64,000 bases of DNA, taken from assembly GCA_045649415.1 (NCBI GenBank), contig JAZRPY010000002.1, forward strand, positions 45,612 to 109,611, written 5' to 3'. The DNA is from CAKSQL01 sp045649415. Its GTDB lineage: Bacteria > Bacillota > Clostridia > UBA1381. Under the pieces are notes generated by a model that saw nothing but the letters and a program-made list of their open reading frames with translations, was not told the DNA's origin and ran no database searches. Made by a program: the position numbers and the translations under genes. Shown here piece after piece: positions 35,285 through 43,179 of the stretch; within the stretch, counting starts at the first letter, position 1, and every line of letters begins with the position of its first letter.

Positions 35285-36484
35285 TTAATAATATCTGCTA
35301 TTTATTTTGCGTCTTATTCCTATCACCATCATCAGTACAAGCAGAGCAAGTACAATTGCACCTGCAAAGATATAAACCCTTGCCTCCACCGAGCTTTCAA
35401 CCTTTAAGCTTTCCCACAGAGAATTCATAAGCTTGGTGGTTTCAATATCAAGATTTTCATAATAAGTAAATTTAATGTCCTCAGGTGGATACAGGATTTC
35501 TAATGCATCCTCGTGAATCTCGGTCATACATTCTATATACTCCTCATTTTCTGCAACAAGCACATTAGGAGATACATAGCACACATATTCTGCATTCGCA
35601 ACTGCAATCTCCTCAGTTAAGAAAAAGTTTATATATTCCTCTGCTGCTCTTTTGTTCTTCGCACAAGCCGGAATACACATAGCGTCCACAAACATATTGG
35701 AGCCATTTTTGGGATATACGAATGCAAGGTCGGGATTGTCTAAATACATAGTTAAAAAGTCACCTGCATAATATGGAGCGATTGCCGCTGAGCCATTTTT
35801 CATTTTATTGAATATCTCATCCATTACATAGCTCTGGATATATGGCTTTTGGCTCTTTAAAAGCTCTGCCGCCTCATTCCACTCTTCTATATTTGTGGTA
35901 TTCACATCAAAGCCCTTGTAATACATAGCAGTTCCAAAAGCATCTCTGGGATTATTGAATTGAAGGATTTTTCCTTTATTCTCCTCATTCCACATACAAT
36001 CCCAATCGGTTACCTCTCCATCAAGCAAGGTGGGGTTATAAATAATTCCTACATTTCCACAAAAATATGGCACTGTGTACTCATTATTTTCGTCATAGAA
36101 TTTACCCTTATATTGCTCGTCTATATACTGATAGTTGGGGATATTGTCAAAGTTAAGCTTTAAAAGCATATCCTCTCTTCTCATTTTGTCTATCATATAG
36201 TCAGAAGGGATAATAATATCATAGCTTGCGGCACCACTTCTTAGTTTGTTATACATATCCTCATTGCTTGCATAGGTTGTGTAATTAACTGTGATTTCCT
36301 TATTGAATTTCTCGAAATAATATTCTTCAAATGCCTTATTTACATCCAAAGTCCCCTCCGAGCCATCGGAGATATATTCACCCCAGTTATATACATTCAG
36401 TACCTCTTTTTCTTCCTTCTCCCCACAAGAGGAAAGGCTTGCTACGGATATAAGGCATATCATAAGTGTAAAAAACTTTTTCAC
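35285..36484 (-). CDS. potD: Spermidine/putrescine-binding lipoprotein PotD with C-terminal membrane helix
   Basis: Captures polyamines for the PotABC importer. The 399 residues begin with a lipoprotein signal (lipobox SLSSC, Cys about 20) followed by LNVYNWGEYISDG, a hallmark of PotD. Later IIPSDYMIDKMRREDML and YFCGNVGIIYNPTLLD are typical. Unusually, the protein ends with a hydrophobic helix (about 369-390) and a basic tail RRKINSRYY, so it may be held by both lipid and a membrane helix. The ATG at 36484 lies 6 bp after potC. Putrescine and spermidine specificity cannot be separated. Confidence 0.92.
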   Translation of the reverse strand: MKKFFTLMICLISVASLSSCGEKEEKEVLNVYNWGEYISDGSEGTLDVNKAFEEYYFEKFNKEITVNYTTYASNEDMYNKLRSGAASYDIIIPSDYMIDKMRREDMLLKLNFDNIPNYQYIDEQYKGKFYDENNEYTVPYFCGNVGIIYNPTLLDGEVTDWDCMWNEENKGKILQFNNPRDAFGTAMYYKGFDVNTTNIEEWNEAAELLKSQKPYIQSYVMDEIFNKMKNGSAAIAPYYAGDFLTMYLDNPDLAFVYPKNGSNMFVDAMCIPACAKNKRAAEEYINFFLTEEIAVANAEYVCYVSPNVLVAENEEYIECMTEIHEDALEILYPPEDIKFTYYENLDIETTKLMNSLWESLKVESSVEARVYIFAGAIVLALLVLMMVIGIRRKINSRYY

Positions 36485-36490
36485 CTTTTA

Positions 36491-37294
36491 TCACTTCCTT
36501 TCTTCCTTGTTCTTTCCCTTTGAGTTTACAAAGTTGGAAAGAATAAGCAGAATTAAAACTGCCGTAATCATTAAAGTTGAAAGGGCGTATATATCAGGCT
36601 TAACCTCTTTTTTAGTCATTGAATAAATTAACAATGGCAATGTCTGAAAATCGTTACCTGTTGTGAAATAGCTTATAACGAAATCGTCCATAGACAAGGT
36701 AAATGCCATGATAAAGCCTGCCACTATTCCGGGCATTATTGCAGGAAGCTCCACCTTGAAAAAGGCTCTCAAGGGTGTGCATCCCAAGTCCATTGCAGCT
36801 TCGCTCTGGGATTTGTTTAATCCCAACACCCTTGGTCTTACCAATAAGATAACATATGGCAAGCAAAAGGTTATATGTGCAATAAGGATAGTTGAAAATC
36901 CAATCTTTTCCTCTACGCCTATAATAGTTCCCACCAAAACAAACAAAAGCATCATTGAAATACCCGTTACTATATCGGGATTCATCATAGGAATGTTAGT
37001 TGCTGAAAGAGTTGCACTTTTTAATGCCTTGGACTTAAATTTCTCAATTCCAATAGCAGCAGCAGTTCCTATAACTGTTGAGATTACTGAAGCATAGGTT
37101 GCAAGAATAAGGGTGTTTTTAAGTGCATTAAATGCATCTGCACTGTTAAAAAGCTCCCTGTACCAATAAAGAGAAAAGCCTGTGAAGCCACCTGTGTTGC
37201 CTGTGCTATTAAAGGAAAACAAAACCAACACAAGTATCGGGATATATAAAACCAAAAACACAAGTATAGTATATACCTTAGATGTTAATTTCAT
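36491..37294 (-). CDS. potC: Spermidine/putrescine ABC transporter permease PotC
   Basis: One of two membrane subunits of the polyamine importer. The 267 residues have six helices and the ATPase-contacting EAA loop SEAAMDLGCTPLRAFFKVELPAIMPGIVAG (about 157-186). Its start overlaps the potB stop by 4 bp. The typical PotC N-terminal stretch VLVLFSFNSTG is present. Confidence 0.93.
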   Translation of the reverse strand: MKLTSKVYTILVFLVLYIPILVLVLFSFNSTGNTGGFTGFSLYWYRELFNSADAFNALKNTLILATYASVISTVIGTAAAIGIEKFKSKALKSATLSATNIPMMNPDIVTGISMMLLFVLVGTIIGVEEKIGFSTILIAHITFCLPYVILLVRPRVLGLNKSQSEAAMDLGCTPLRAFFKVELPAIMPGIVAGFIMAFTLSMDDFVISYFTTGNDFQTLPLLIYSMTKKEVKPDIYALSTLMITAVLILLILSNFVNSKGKNKEERK

Positions 37295-38112
37295 TCTGTT
37301 TCCCCTCCCTCTTTACCGAATTTGTTCATTATAATAAGAGAGGTGAGTACCAATATCATCATAACAAGTGAAATTGCCGCACCCACATTATATGTATTGA
37401 TATTCTGGAATTGTCTTTCAATGGTATCACCCAGTAAATCGAAAGTTCCACCACCCAATTTCTGCGAAATATAGAAGGTGCTTATTGATGGTACAAACAC
37501 CATTGTTATTCCTGATATAATGCCTGATTTTGACAGAGGGAGAATCACTCTTGTCATTACTCTTCTATTGCTTGAGCCAAGGTCGGAAGCGGCCTCAATC
37601 AAGCTGGTATCAATTTTGGAAATAGCAGTATAAATAGGCATAACCATATATGGAAAAAAGTCATATGCCATACCAAACACAACTGCCGCCTTAGTTCCAA
37701 TCATATGGACAGTTCCCATATCAAGTGCATTTAATATTGTGTTGATAATTCCACCATCGTCCATAATTGCCATCATTGAATAGGTCCTGATTAACAAGTT
37801 TGTCCACATAGGCATCATCAAAAGAGTCACTAACACTCTTTGAGTTTTCGGCTTTGCCCTTGCTATTATATATGCAAGAGGGTACCCGAACAAAAAACAG
37901 AAAAAGGTTGCAATCACCGACAAGCTGATAGACAATAAAAAGGTTTGTGTGTGCTCACCAAGAGCTTGGATATTTTCAAGAGTGAATTGTCCGTCAACTG
38001 TTGTGAAGGCATAATAAATAACAAATATAAGAGGCAGGATTATAAACAAAATTGACCAAAGAATATGTGGATATGCCACAATCTTGCCCGATAAAAGCTT
38101 TCTATCCTGCAT
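37291..38112 (-). CDS. potB: Spermidine/putrescine ABC transporter permease PotB
   Basis: Second membrane subunit of the polyamine importer, 273 residues with six helices. The EAA loop reads EAASDLGSSNRRVMTRVILPLSKSGI (about 175-200). It is placed between potA and potC, 3 bp from the former and overlapping the latter, so the complex is made from one transcript. Confidence 0.93.
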   Translation of the reverse strand: MQDRKLLSGKIVAYPHILWSILFIILPLIFVIYYAFTTVDGQFTLENIQALGEHTQTFLLSISLSVIATFFCFLFGYPLAYIIARAKPKTQRVLVTLLMMPMWTNLLIRTYSMMAIMDDGGIINTILNALDMGTVHMIGTKAAVVFGMAYDFFPYMVMPIYTAISKIDTSLIEAASDLGSSNRRVMTRVILPLSKSGIISGITMVFVPSISTFYISQKLGGGTFDLLGDTIERQFQNINTYNVGAAISLVMMILVLTSLIIMNKFGKEGGETE

Positions 38113-38115
38113 AGT

Positions 38116-39231
38116 TTAATCCTCCACCATATCAACATTGGATAACTCATCAAGCTCGTCACTGAAGCTTGAATAGTCACCATATCTTCCTGAGTACTCG
38201 GATTTTTTCATAATATGGATTGCTTCAGGCTCAATAAATAAGCCTATTTTCTCATTAACACCAACAAAATCCGTAGTCTGAATCATCCACTTAAAGCCAC
38301 CGATATCCACTATTATTTCATAATGCACACCCTTAAAAGTGACAGAGGTAACAACTCCTGTCAACATTCCCTTATCGATGGGAACAACATCCACATCCTC
38401 AGGTCTTACAACAACATCAACTGCCTCGGCTTTTCCAAAGCCCTTGTCCACACACTCAAAGGTGTGTCCTGAGAAGGTTACCTTTAAATCTGACTCCATT
38501 ATTCCGTCAACAATGTTACTCTCGCCTATAAAGTCGGCAACAAAGGCATTCTGAGGCTCGTTATAGATATCTGTTGGTGTTCCTATCTGTTGAATTCGTC
38601 CGTCTGCCATAACCACCACCATATCTGACATAGATAACGCTTCCTCCTGGTCATGAGTTACATACACGAAGGTAATCCCTGTTTGCTTCTGCATTTTCTT
38701 AAGCTCGTTCTGCATATCCTTACGAAGCTTTAAATCCAGTGCTCCCAGAGGCTCGTCCAGAAGCAATACCTTTGGTTTGGAAATCAAGGCTCTTGCAATT
38801 GCAACTCTTTGTTGCTGACCACCCGACAGGTTGGTAACATTCTTTCTTTCAAAGCCCTTTAAAGCCACAAGCTCAAGCATTTCCTTTACCTTTTTGGATA
38901 TCTCCTTATTAGACATCTTTTTTAGTCTTAGTGCAAAAGCAATATTCTCATACACATTCATATGTGGGAAAAGTGCATACTTTTGAAAAACTGTGTTGAC
39001 AGAGCGTTTATATGAAGGCACTTTATCTATTCTTTTCCCATCAAAATAAATCTCACCACTATCTGCAGTTTCAAAGCCACCAATCAACCTCAGGGTTGTT
39101 GTTTTTCCACAACCTGAAGGTCCTAAAATGGTTATAAACTGCTTATCGTAAATATCGAGATTTAAATTATCAAGCACCACCTCATTTTCATAGTGCTTAG
39201 ACACATTTTTAAACTCAATAATTTTCTTCAT
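38116..39231 (-). CDS. potA: Spermidine/putrescine ABC transporter ATPase PotA
   Basis: ATPase that drives polyamine import. The 371 residues have Walker A GPSGCGKTT, signature LSGGQQQRVAIARAL, Walker B VLLLDEPLGALD and a C-terminal TOBE-like regulatory domain with VVRPEDVDVV (about 280) and FIEPEAIHIM. An ATG at 39249 overlaps the ribosome binding site GGGAGG; the ATG at 39231, eight bases after it, is the likely start. First gene of potABCD, just downstream of the structured RNA and its terminator. Confidence 0.93.
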   Translation of the reverse strand: MKKIIEFKNVSKHYENEVVLDNLNLDIYDKQFITILGPSGCGKTTTLRLIGGFETADSGEIYFDGKRIDKVPSYKRSVNTVFQKYALFPHMNVYENIAFALRLKKMSNKEISKKVKEMLELVALKGFERKNVTNLSGGQQQRVAIARALISKPKVLLLDEPLGALDLKLRKDMQNELKKMQKQTGITFVYVTHDQEEALSMSDMVVVMADGRIQQIGTPTDIYNEPQNAFVADFIGESNIVDGIMESDLKVTFSGHTFECVDKGFGKAEAVDVVVRPEDVDVVPIDKGMLTGVVTSVTFKGVHYEIIVDIGGFKWMIQTTDFVGVNEKIGLFIEPEAIHIMKKSEYSGRYGDYSSFSDELDELSNVDMVED

Positions 39232-39263
39232 TTGTTTTCCCTCCCACATACCTTAAAAAAAAT

Positions 39264-39297
39264 AAAAGACAAGTGATTAAAAATATCACTTGCCTTG
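39264..39297 (-). terminator. Terminator of the structured RNA upstream of potA
   Basis: On the minus strand CAAGTGAT / ATCACTTG, extended by a G-U and A-T pairs, is followed by TCTTTTATTTTTTTT. It lies 33 bases before the potA start, so it either ends the upstream RNA or attenuates transcription into potA. Confidence 0.85.
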
Positions 39298-39565
39298 TTC
39301 CTTTTCTCATTATTTCAAGCAAATTAACAGGATAGGTTTCGAGAGTCATTACACGCGTACTCTTATTGACCGTTTCACAAGTCGATATTATCAATCGTTT
39401 ATGGTTATAAAGTAACCAACTTATAAAATTTGAGCTTTTAACTCAATCAATAATGCAGCATACAAGCTGCCCTTATGAGTCTCCTCATAAGCTTCGGCGT
39501 CCGACCCGGCTGTCCGTGTGGCCTCGGCTAATTTCTTAGCGGTCGTAATTTTTGCTTTTTTCAAT
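39264..39565 (-). ncRNA. Structured non-coding RNA, about 300 nt (possibly raiA-type)
   Basis: This 510-bp gap has no credible protein, but has a consensus promoter at one end and an intrinsic terminator at the other. The transcript would carry many hairpins: an 8-bp stem CTTATGAG / CTCATAAG closed by GAGA (about 39477-39496), GCAGC / GCTGC next to it, TGAG / CTCA, GGTTA / TAACC and GAGT / ACTC. Its 5' third is GC-rich in an AT-rich genome, with the stretches GCCGAGGCCACACGG and CAGCCGGGTCGGAC, as expected for functional RNA. Length and style remind me of the clostridial raiA-motif RNA, but I cannot confirm that. A potABCD leader or riboswitch is the alternative. Confidence 0.7.
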
Positions 39566-39571
39566 GCTATG

Positions 39572-39600
39572 ATTATAACACATAGTTTTTGCCTTGTCAA
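39572..39600 (-). promoter_or_regulatory. Consensus promoter of the structured RNA
   Basis: On the minus strand TTGACA (39600-39595), 17 bases and TATAAT (39577-39572); both boxes are perfect. Expected start about 39565. Strength comparable to the tRNA operon promoter suggests an abundant RNA. Confidence 0.85.
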
Positions 39601-39741
39601 TAATCACATAAAAATTTTATATATTATTTTTTTGCAGTTGTAAATCAAATTATAAATTACTTACTTGCATTTTTCCCTCGTTTATTATATAATAATTAGA
39701 ATAGGAATTTAGTTGAATTTTAGCCATACATAAGGCAAAAG

Positions 39742-41847
39742 GTGGTAATTAAAATAAAGGTAATTATAGCAGAGAAGCCAAGTCTTGCAAGGAATATTGC
39801 ATCAAGCCTTTCTGATATGAAAAAGCAGAATGGTTTTTTCATAAATAATGAGTATATAGTAACCTGGGCATTTGGTCATTTATTTTCACTGGCCGATGTG
39901 GAGGTTTATTCTCCGTTGCCTCAGGGCACAAAAAACTGGACTTTGGATAATCTTCCCTGCTTTCCCGACAAATTCATCTTCGAATTAAAAAAAGACGCCA
40001 ACAAGAAGGTTGACCAGGGTGTTGTGCGTCAATTTGAGATTATAAAAAATCTTGTGAACAGACAGGATGTTGATATGATTATAAACGCAGGCGATGCTGA
40101 CCGAGAGGGAGAAATAATCGTTAGAATCTGCGTTGGAAAGGCGCTCCAATCGAAAAAAGCCTTTAAGCGACTCTGGCTTCCCGACCAGACAAAAGAAACT
40201 ATCCTGAAGGCTCTTTCCGAAATGAAGGACGAGGCATATTACGAAAATCTCGCAAACGAGGGCTTTGCCAGAACATATATAGATTGGCTCTATGGTGTTA
40301 ACTTAACCCGATATGCCACCTTGAAATCAGGCTCACTTTTAAGAGTGGGCAGAGTTATTGTGCCTATTGTTAAGGCTATTTACGACAGGGATATGTCAAT
40401 TAAAAATTTTGTTAGTGAAATATACTATGCAGTAGCGAGCAAGGCAGTCACAAATGGCGAGGAGCTTGAGCTGACCTCTAAGGAAAAATTCTCCAAGGAT
40501 GAGCTTGAAAAGGCAAAGGCATATTGCGAAAAGCTAAACTCATTGCCTGCAACAGTAACATATAAGAAAAAGAAAAAGGATACACTTTTCCCCGGCAAAT
40601 TATATTCTCTTACAAAACTACAAAATGTACTTGGTAAAAAATATAAGATGTCTATGCAGGAAAGCTTGAAAATCGTTCAGGAGCTTTATGAAAAAGGGTA
40701 TGTAACATACCCAAGAACAAACTCGGAGTATCTGGCAACTGCTGAACAAGACAAAATAAAGGGAGTATTGGCACAGGTGGAAAAGCTTGGATACCCCGTT
40801 AAATTCAAGTTCCAGAAAAGTATATTTGATGACTCCAAAATTGAGTCCCACTCAGCGCTCACTCCCACTCACAAAATCCCTAAAAAAGATAGTTTAAGTG
40901 AAAATGAATATATTGTTTACAGTACCATAATGCGTCGCTTTGTGGCAGTTTTTTGTGCCGAGGACTGCATTGTTGAAAAAACCGAAATCAAGATTGATGT
41001 AGGTGGTGTTGAGGAATTTAGCTTAAAAGGCACAGTTATGGTTGAGCCGGGCTGGACAAGGTATGATGACTACAACAAAAAGGATAAAACCCTCCCCATG
41101 CTTGAAAAGGGTGACAAGGTGAATGTTTTGTTTGAGCCTAAAGAAAAGGAAACCACTCCACCCAAGCACTACACAATTGAAACTCTCAACAATTATCTCA
41201 AAAATCCCTTCAAAGAGGACAAGGCAGCTGCAACTGAGGACGACTCCGAGGAATACAGAGCAATCTTTGAAGGTCTTGAGCTTGGTACTGAGGCAACAAG
41301 AACAGGCATAATCGACAATGCAAGAAGGAGTAAATATATACAGCTAAAAAAGGATGTATATACCATTCTTCCCGATGGCGAGCATCTTATTGAATCCCTT
41401 GTTGCTATGAAAATAAGTATGGACAAATATAAAACCTCGGAAATGGGTAAGGCACTTAAAAAGGTTTTTCACGGTGAATTCACTGTAAATGACAGTATAG
41501 AAATTGCGAAAAAGGAAATTAAAGAGGTCTTTGAAAACAAGGCTACCCCTCCAAATCTTGACACAGATATCGGTTTTTTGGGAGATGTGGCAGGAAAATG
41601 TCCTCTATGTGGCAAGGATGTTATACGAACCCGTTTCGGCTATGGTTGTTCGGGCTACAAGGATGGTTGCAAATTCTCCATTACCGAAAAAATTTGCGAC
41701 AGAATTATTTCCATAAATAATGTGAAGGCTCTTTTATCTACAGGCAAAACCCCCAAAATAGAGGGATTTGTTTCAAAAAAATCAGGCAAAAACTTTGACG
41801 CCGTGCTAAAGCTTGAAGACGGACGGGTGGTTTTTGATTTTTCCTGA
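39742..41847 (+). CDS. topB: Type IA DNA topoisomerase (topoisomerase III)
   Basis: Relaxes or decatenates DNA through a 5' phosphotyrosine. The 701 residues open with the Toprim domain (VIIAEKPSLARNIA, then INAGDADREGE at about 116-126). The active-site Tyr lies in YVTYPRTNSEYL (about 319). A C-terminal zinc ribbon CPLCGKDVIRTRFGYGCSGY is at about 619. Start is uncertain: GTG 39742 has TAAGG six bases upstream, but itself overlaps AAAGGTGG, which would fit an ATA at 39754 giving the family-typical start MKVIIAEKPS. Followed 24 bp later by holA. Confidence 0.92.
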   Translation: MVIKIKVIIAEKPSLARNIASSLSDMKKQNGFFINNEYIVTWAFGHLFSLADVEVYSPLPQGTKNWTLDNLPCFPDKFIFELKKDANKKVDQGVVRQFEIIKNLVNRQDVDMIINAGDADREGEIIVRICVGKALQSKKAFKRLWLPDQTKETILKALSEMKDEAYYENLANEGFARTYIDWLYGVNLTRYATLKSGSLLRVGRVIVPIVKAIYDRDMSIKNFVSEIYYAVASKAVTNGEELELTSKEKFSKDELEKAKAYCEKLNSLPATVTYKKKKKDTLFPGKLYSLTKLQNVLGKKYKMSMQESLKIVQELYEKGYVTYPRTNSEYLATAEQDKIKGVLAQVEKLGYPVKFKFQKSIFDDSKIESHSALTPTHKIPKKDSLSENEYIVYSTIMRRFVAVFCAEDCIVEKTEIKIDVGGVEEFSLKGTVMVEPGWTRYDDYNKKDKTLPMLEKGDKVNVLFEPKEKETTPPKHYTIETLNNYLKNPFKEDKAAATEDDSEEYRAIFEGLELGTEATRTGIIDNARRSKYIQLKKDVYTILPDGEHLIESLVAMKISMDKYKTSEMGKALKKVFHGEFTVNDSIEIAKKEIKEVFENKATPPNLDTDIGFLGDVAGKCPLCGKDVIRTRFGYGCSGYKDGCKFSITEKICDRIISINNVKALLSTGKTPKIEGFVSKKSGKNFDAVLKLEDGRVVFDFS

Positions 41848-41871
41848 TAATATCATAAGGAGGATAAAAAA

Positions 41872-42873
41872 TTGGCGACTGCTACAATCACAACATTAAA
41901 AAAGAAAATAAAAGACAATGAAATATCCCCTCTTTATCTTTTCTATGGTGAGGAAAGCTACCTCATTGATATGTATATAGAAAAAATAAAGGGTCTTATT
42001 GACGACGGTGGATTTCCTGAGTTTAATCGTTTTGTGGCAGATGACATAAAAATTCCCCTGTCTGATATCTCGGATTTTTTAGACACCTATCCAATGATGT
42101 CGGAAAATAAGCTTCTGATTATTAAGGATACAAACATTTTCAAATCTGCAACAGAGGAGATAAAACAGTTCTGGCTGGACACTATAGATAATCTCCCCGA
42201 CTATGTTACTCTTATTTTTGCAGAAAAGGAAGTTGATAAACGAAGCATTATTTACAAGGCTCTTGACAAAAAAGGAGAAGTGGTTGAATTTTCACACCTG
42301 TCCCCTGTTGACCTTGTAAACTGGGCACAACGCCAGTTTTTGTCTGCAAAAAAAAGCATACGAAAAGAGGATGCAGAATACCTTGTTGAAATCTGTGCCG
42401 AGGGCTTGGGGAATTTGAAAAATGAAATTGACAAGCTGATAAACTATTGTCAGGGTGACATTTCATGCTCGGATATTGAACGCCTTGTTTCGAAATCCCT
42501 GAATGTGAGAGTTTTTGAGATGACCGATGCAATTATTAAAAAGGATGCAGATACTGCCCTCTCAATTCTTCAGGATATGAAAACTGTGAAGGAGTCGGCA
42601 TTTAAAATTCTATACACTCTTTTCTCCTGCTTTGATAAGCTTCTTTTAACTCAGCTTATGCTTCAGGACGGAGAGAGTATGGATGTGATTGCAAAGAAAA
42701 CAAAGCTCCCACCATTTATTGCAAAAAAATATATGCAAAAGACATATAACATAGATTTTTTGTCCCAATGTGTGTACAGTATTGCCGAAATTGACCTTGC
42801 AATCAAGGACGGAAAAACTGACGAATGGACTGCTCTTTGGCAATTTGTTACAGGCTTATTTGAAAAAAGGTAA
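41872..42873 (+). CDS. holA: DNA polymerase III subunit delta
   Basis: Clamp-loader subunit that opens the sliding clamp. The 333 residues match HolA: YLFYGEESYLIDMYIEKIK (about 24-42), FLDTYPMMSENKLLII, VEFSHLSPVDLVNWAQ and LKNEIDKLINYC. The TTG start at 41872 follows AAGGAGG at ideal spacing; no ATG fits. A normal single-copy housekeeping gene, transcribed with topB. Confidence 0.93.
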   Translation: MATATITTLKKKIKDNEISPLYLFYGEESYLIDMYIEKIKGLIDDGGFPEFNRFVADDIKIPLSDISDFLDTYPMMSENKLLIIKDTNIFKSATEEIKQFWLDTIDNLPDYVTLIFAEKEVDKRSIIYKALDKKGEVVEFSHLSPVDLVNWAQRQFLSAKKSIRKEDAEYLVEICAEGLGNLKNEIDKLINYCQGDISCSDIERLVSKSLNVRVFEMTDAIIKKDADTALSILQDMKTVKESAFKILYTLFSCFDKLLLTQLMLQDGESMDVIAKKTKLPPFIAKKYMQKTYNIDFLSQCVYSIAEIDLAIKDGKTDEWTALWQFVTGLFEKR

Positions 42874-42961
42874 CAATTCAAGGTATGTGATATGTTGAAT
42901 TTGAGAGATGGATTTAAAAGTTTATCTTTATATCTCATAAAATAGAAATGTGTTTAACAAT

Positions 42962-42995
42962 AAAAAAGCAAAAATCAACAAATTTTTGCTTTTTT
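42962..42995 (+). terminator. Intrinsic terminator after holA
   Basis: A 14-bp stem AAAAAAGCAAAAAT / ATTTTTGCTTTTTT is followed by a long T run and closes the topB-holA unit. Confidence 0.88.
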
Positions 42996-43035
42996 GTTTT
43001 TTTTCATAAAAACCCTTTTCTTTTTGAAAATAGTG

Positions 43036-43145
43036 TGATATAATAATCGATGTAGAATTGTAACATGGTAGGTGCAAGAAACAATATTTCTTGCAACGAA
43101 AAAGGGCAGTAGTATGGTAGAGCTTTATTTTTATGCTCTTTTTCT
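43036..43145 (+). promoter_or_regulatory. Promoter and hairpin leader of the symporter-ior operon
   Basis: An extended -10 element TGATATAAT (43036-43044) without a clear -35 is followed by a 130-base leader. It holds a perfect 9-bp hairpin TGCAAGAAA / TTTCTTGCA (43073-43095), then a second stem AGAGC / GCTCT (43119-43139) running into TTTTTCTT, which looks like an attenuator. No known riboswitch consensus was recognised. The rest of the 300-bp gap is AT-rich and without genes. Confidence 0.5.
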
Positions 43146-43179
43146 TGAAAAAATGTAATATGGAAGGACGGTAATTAAC

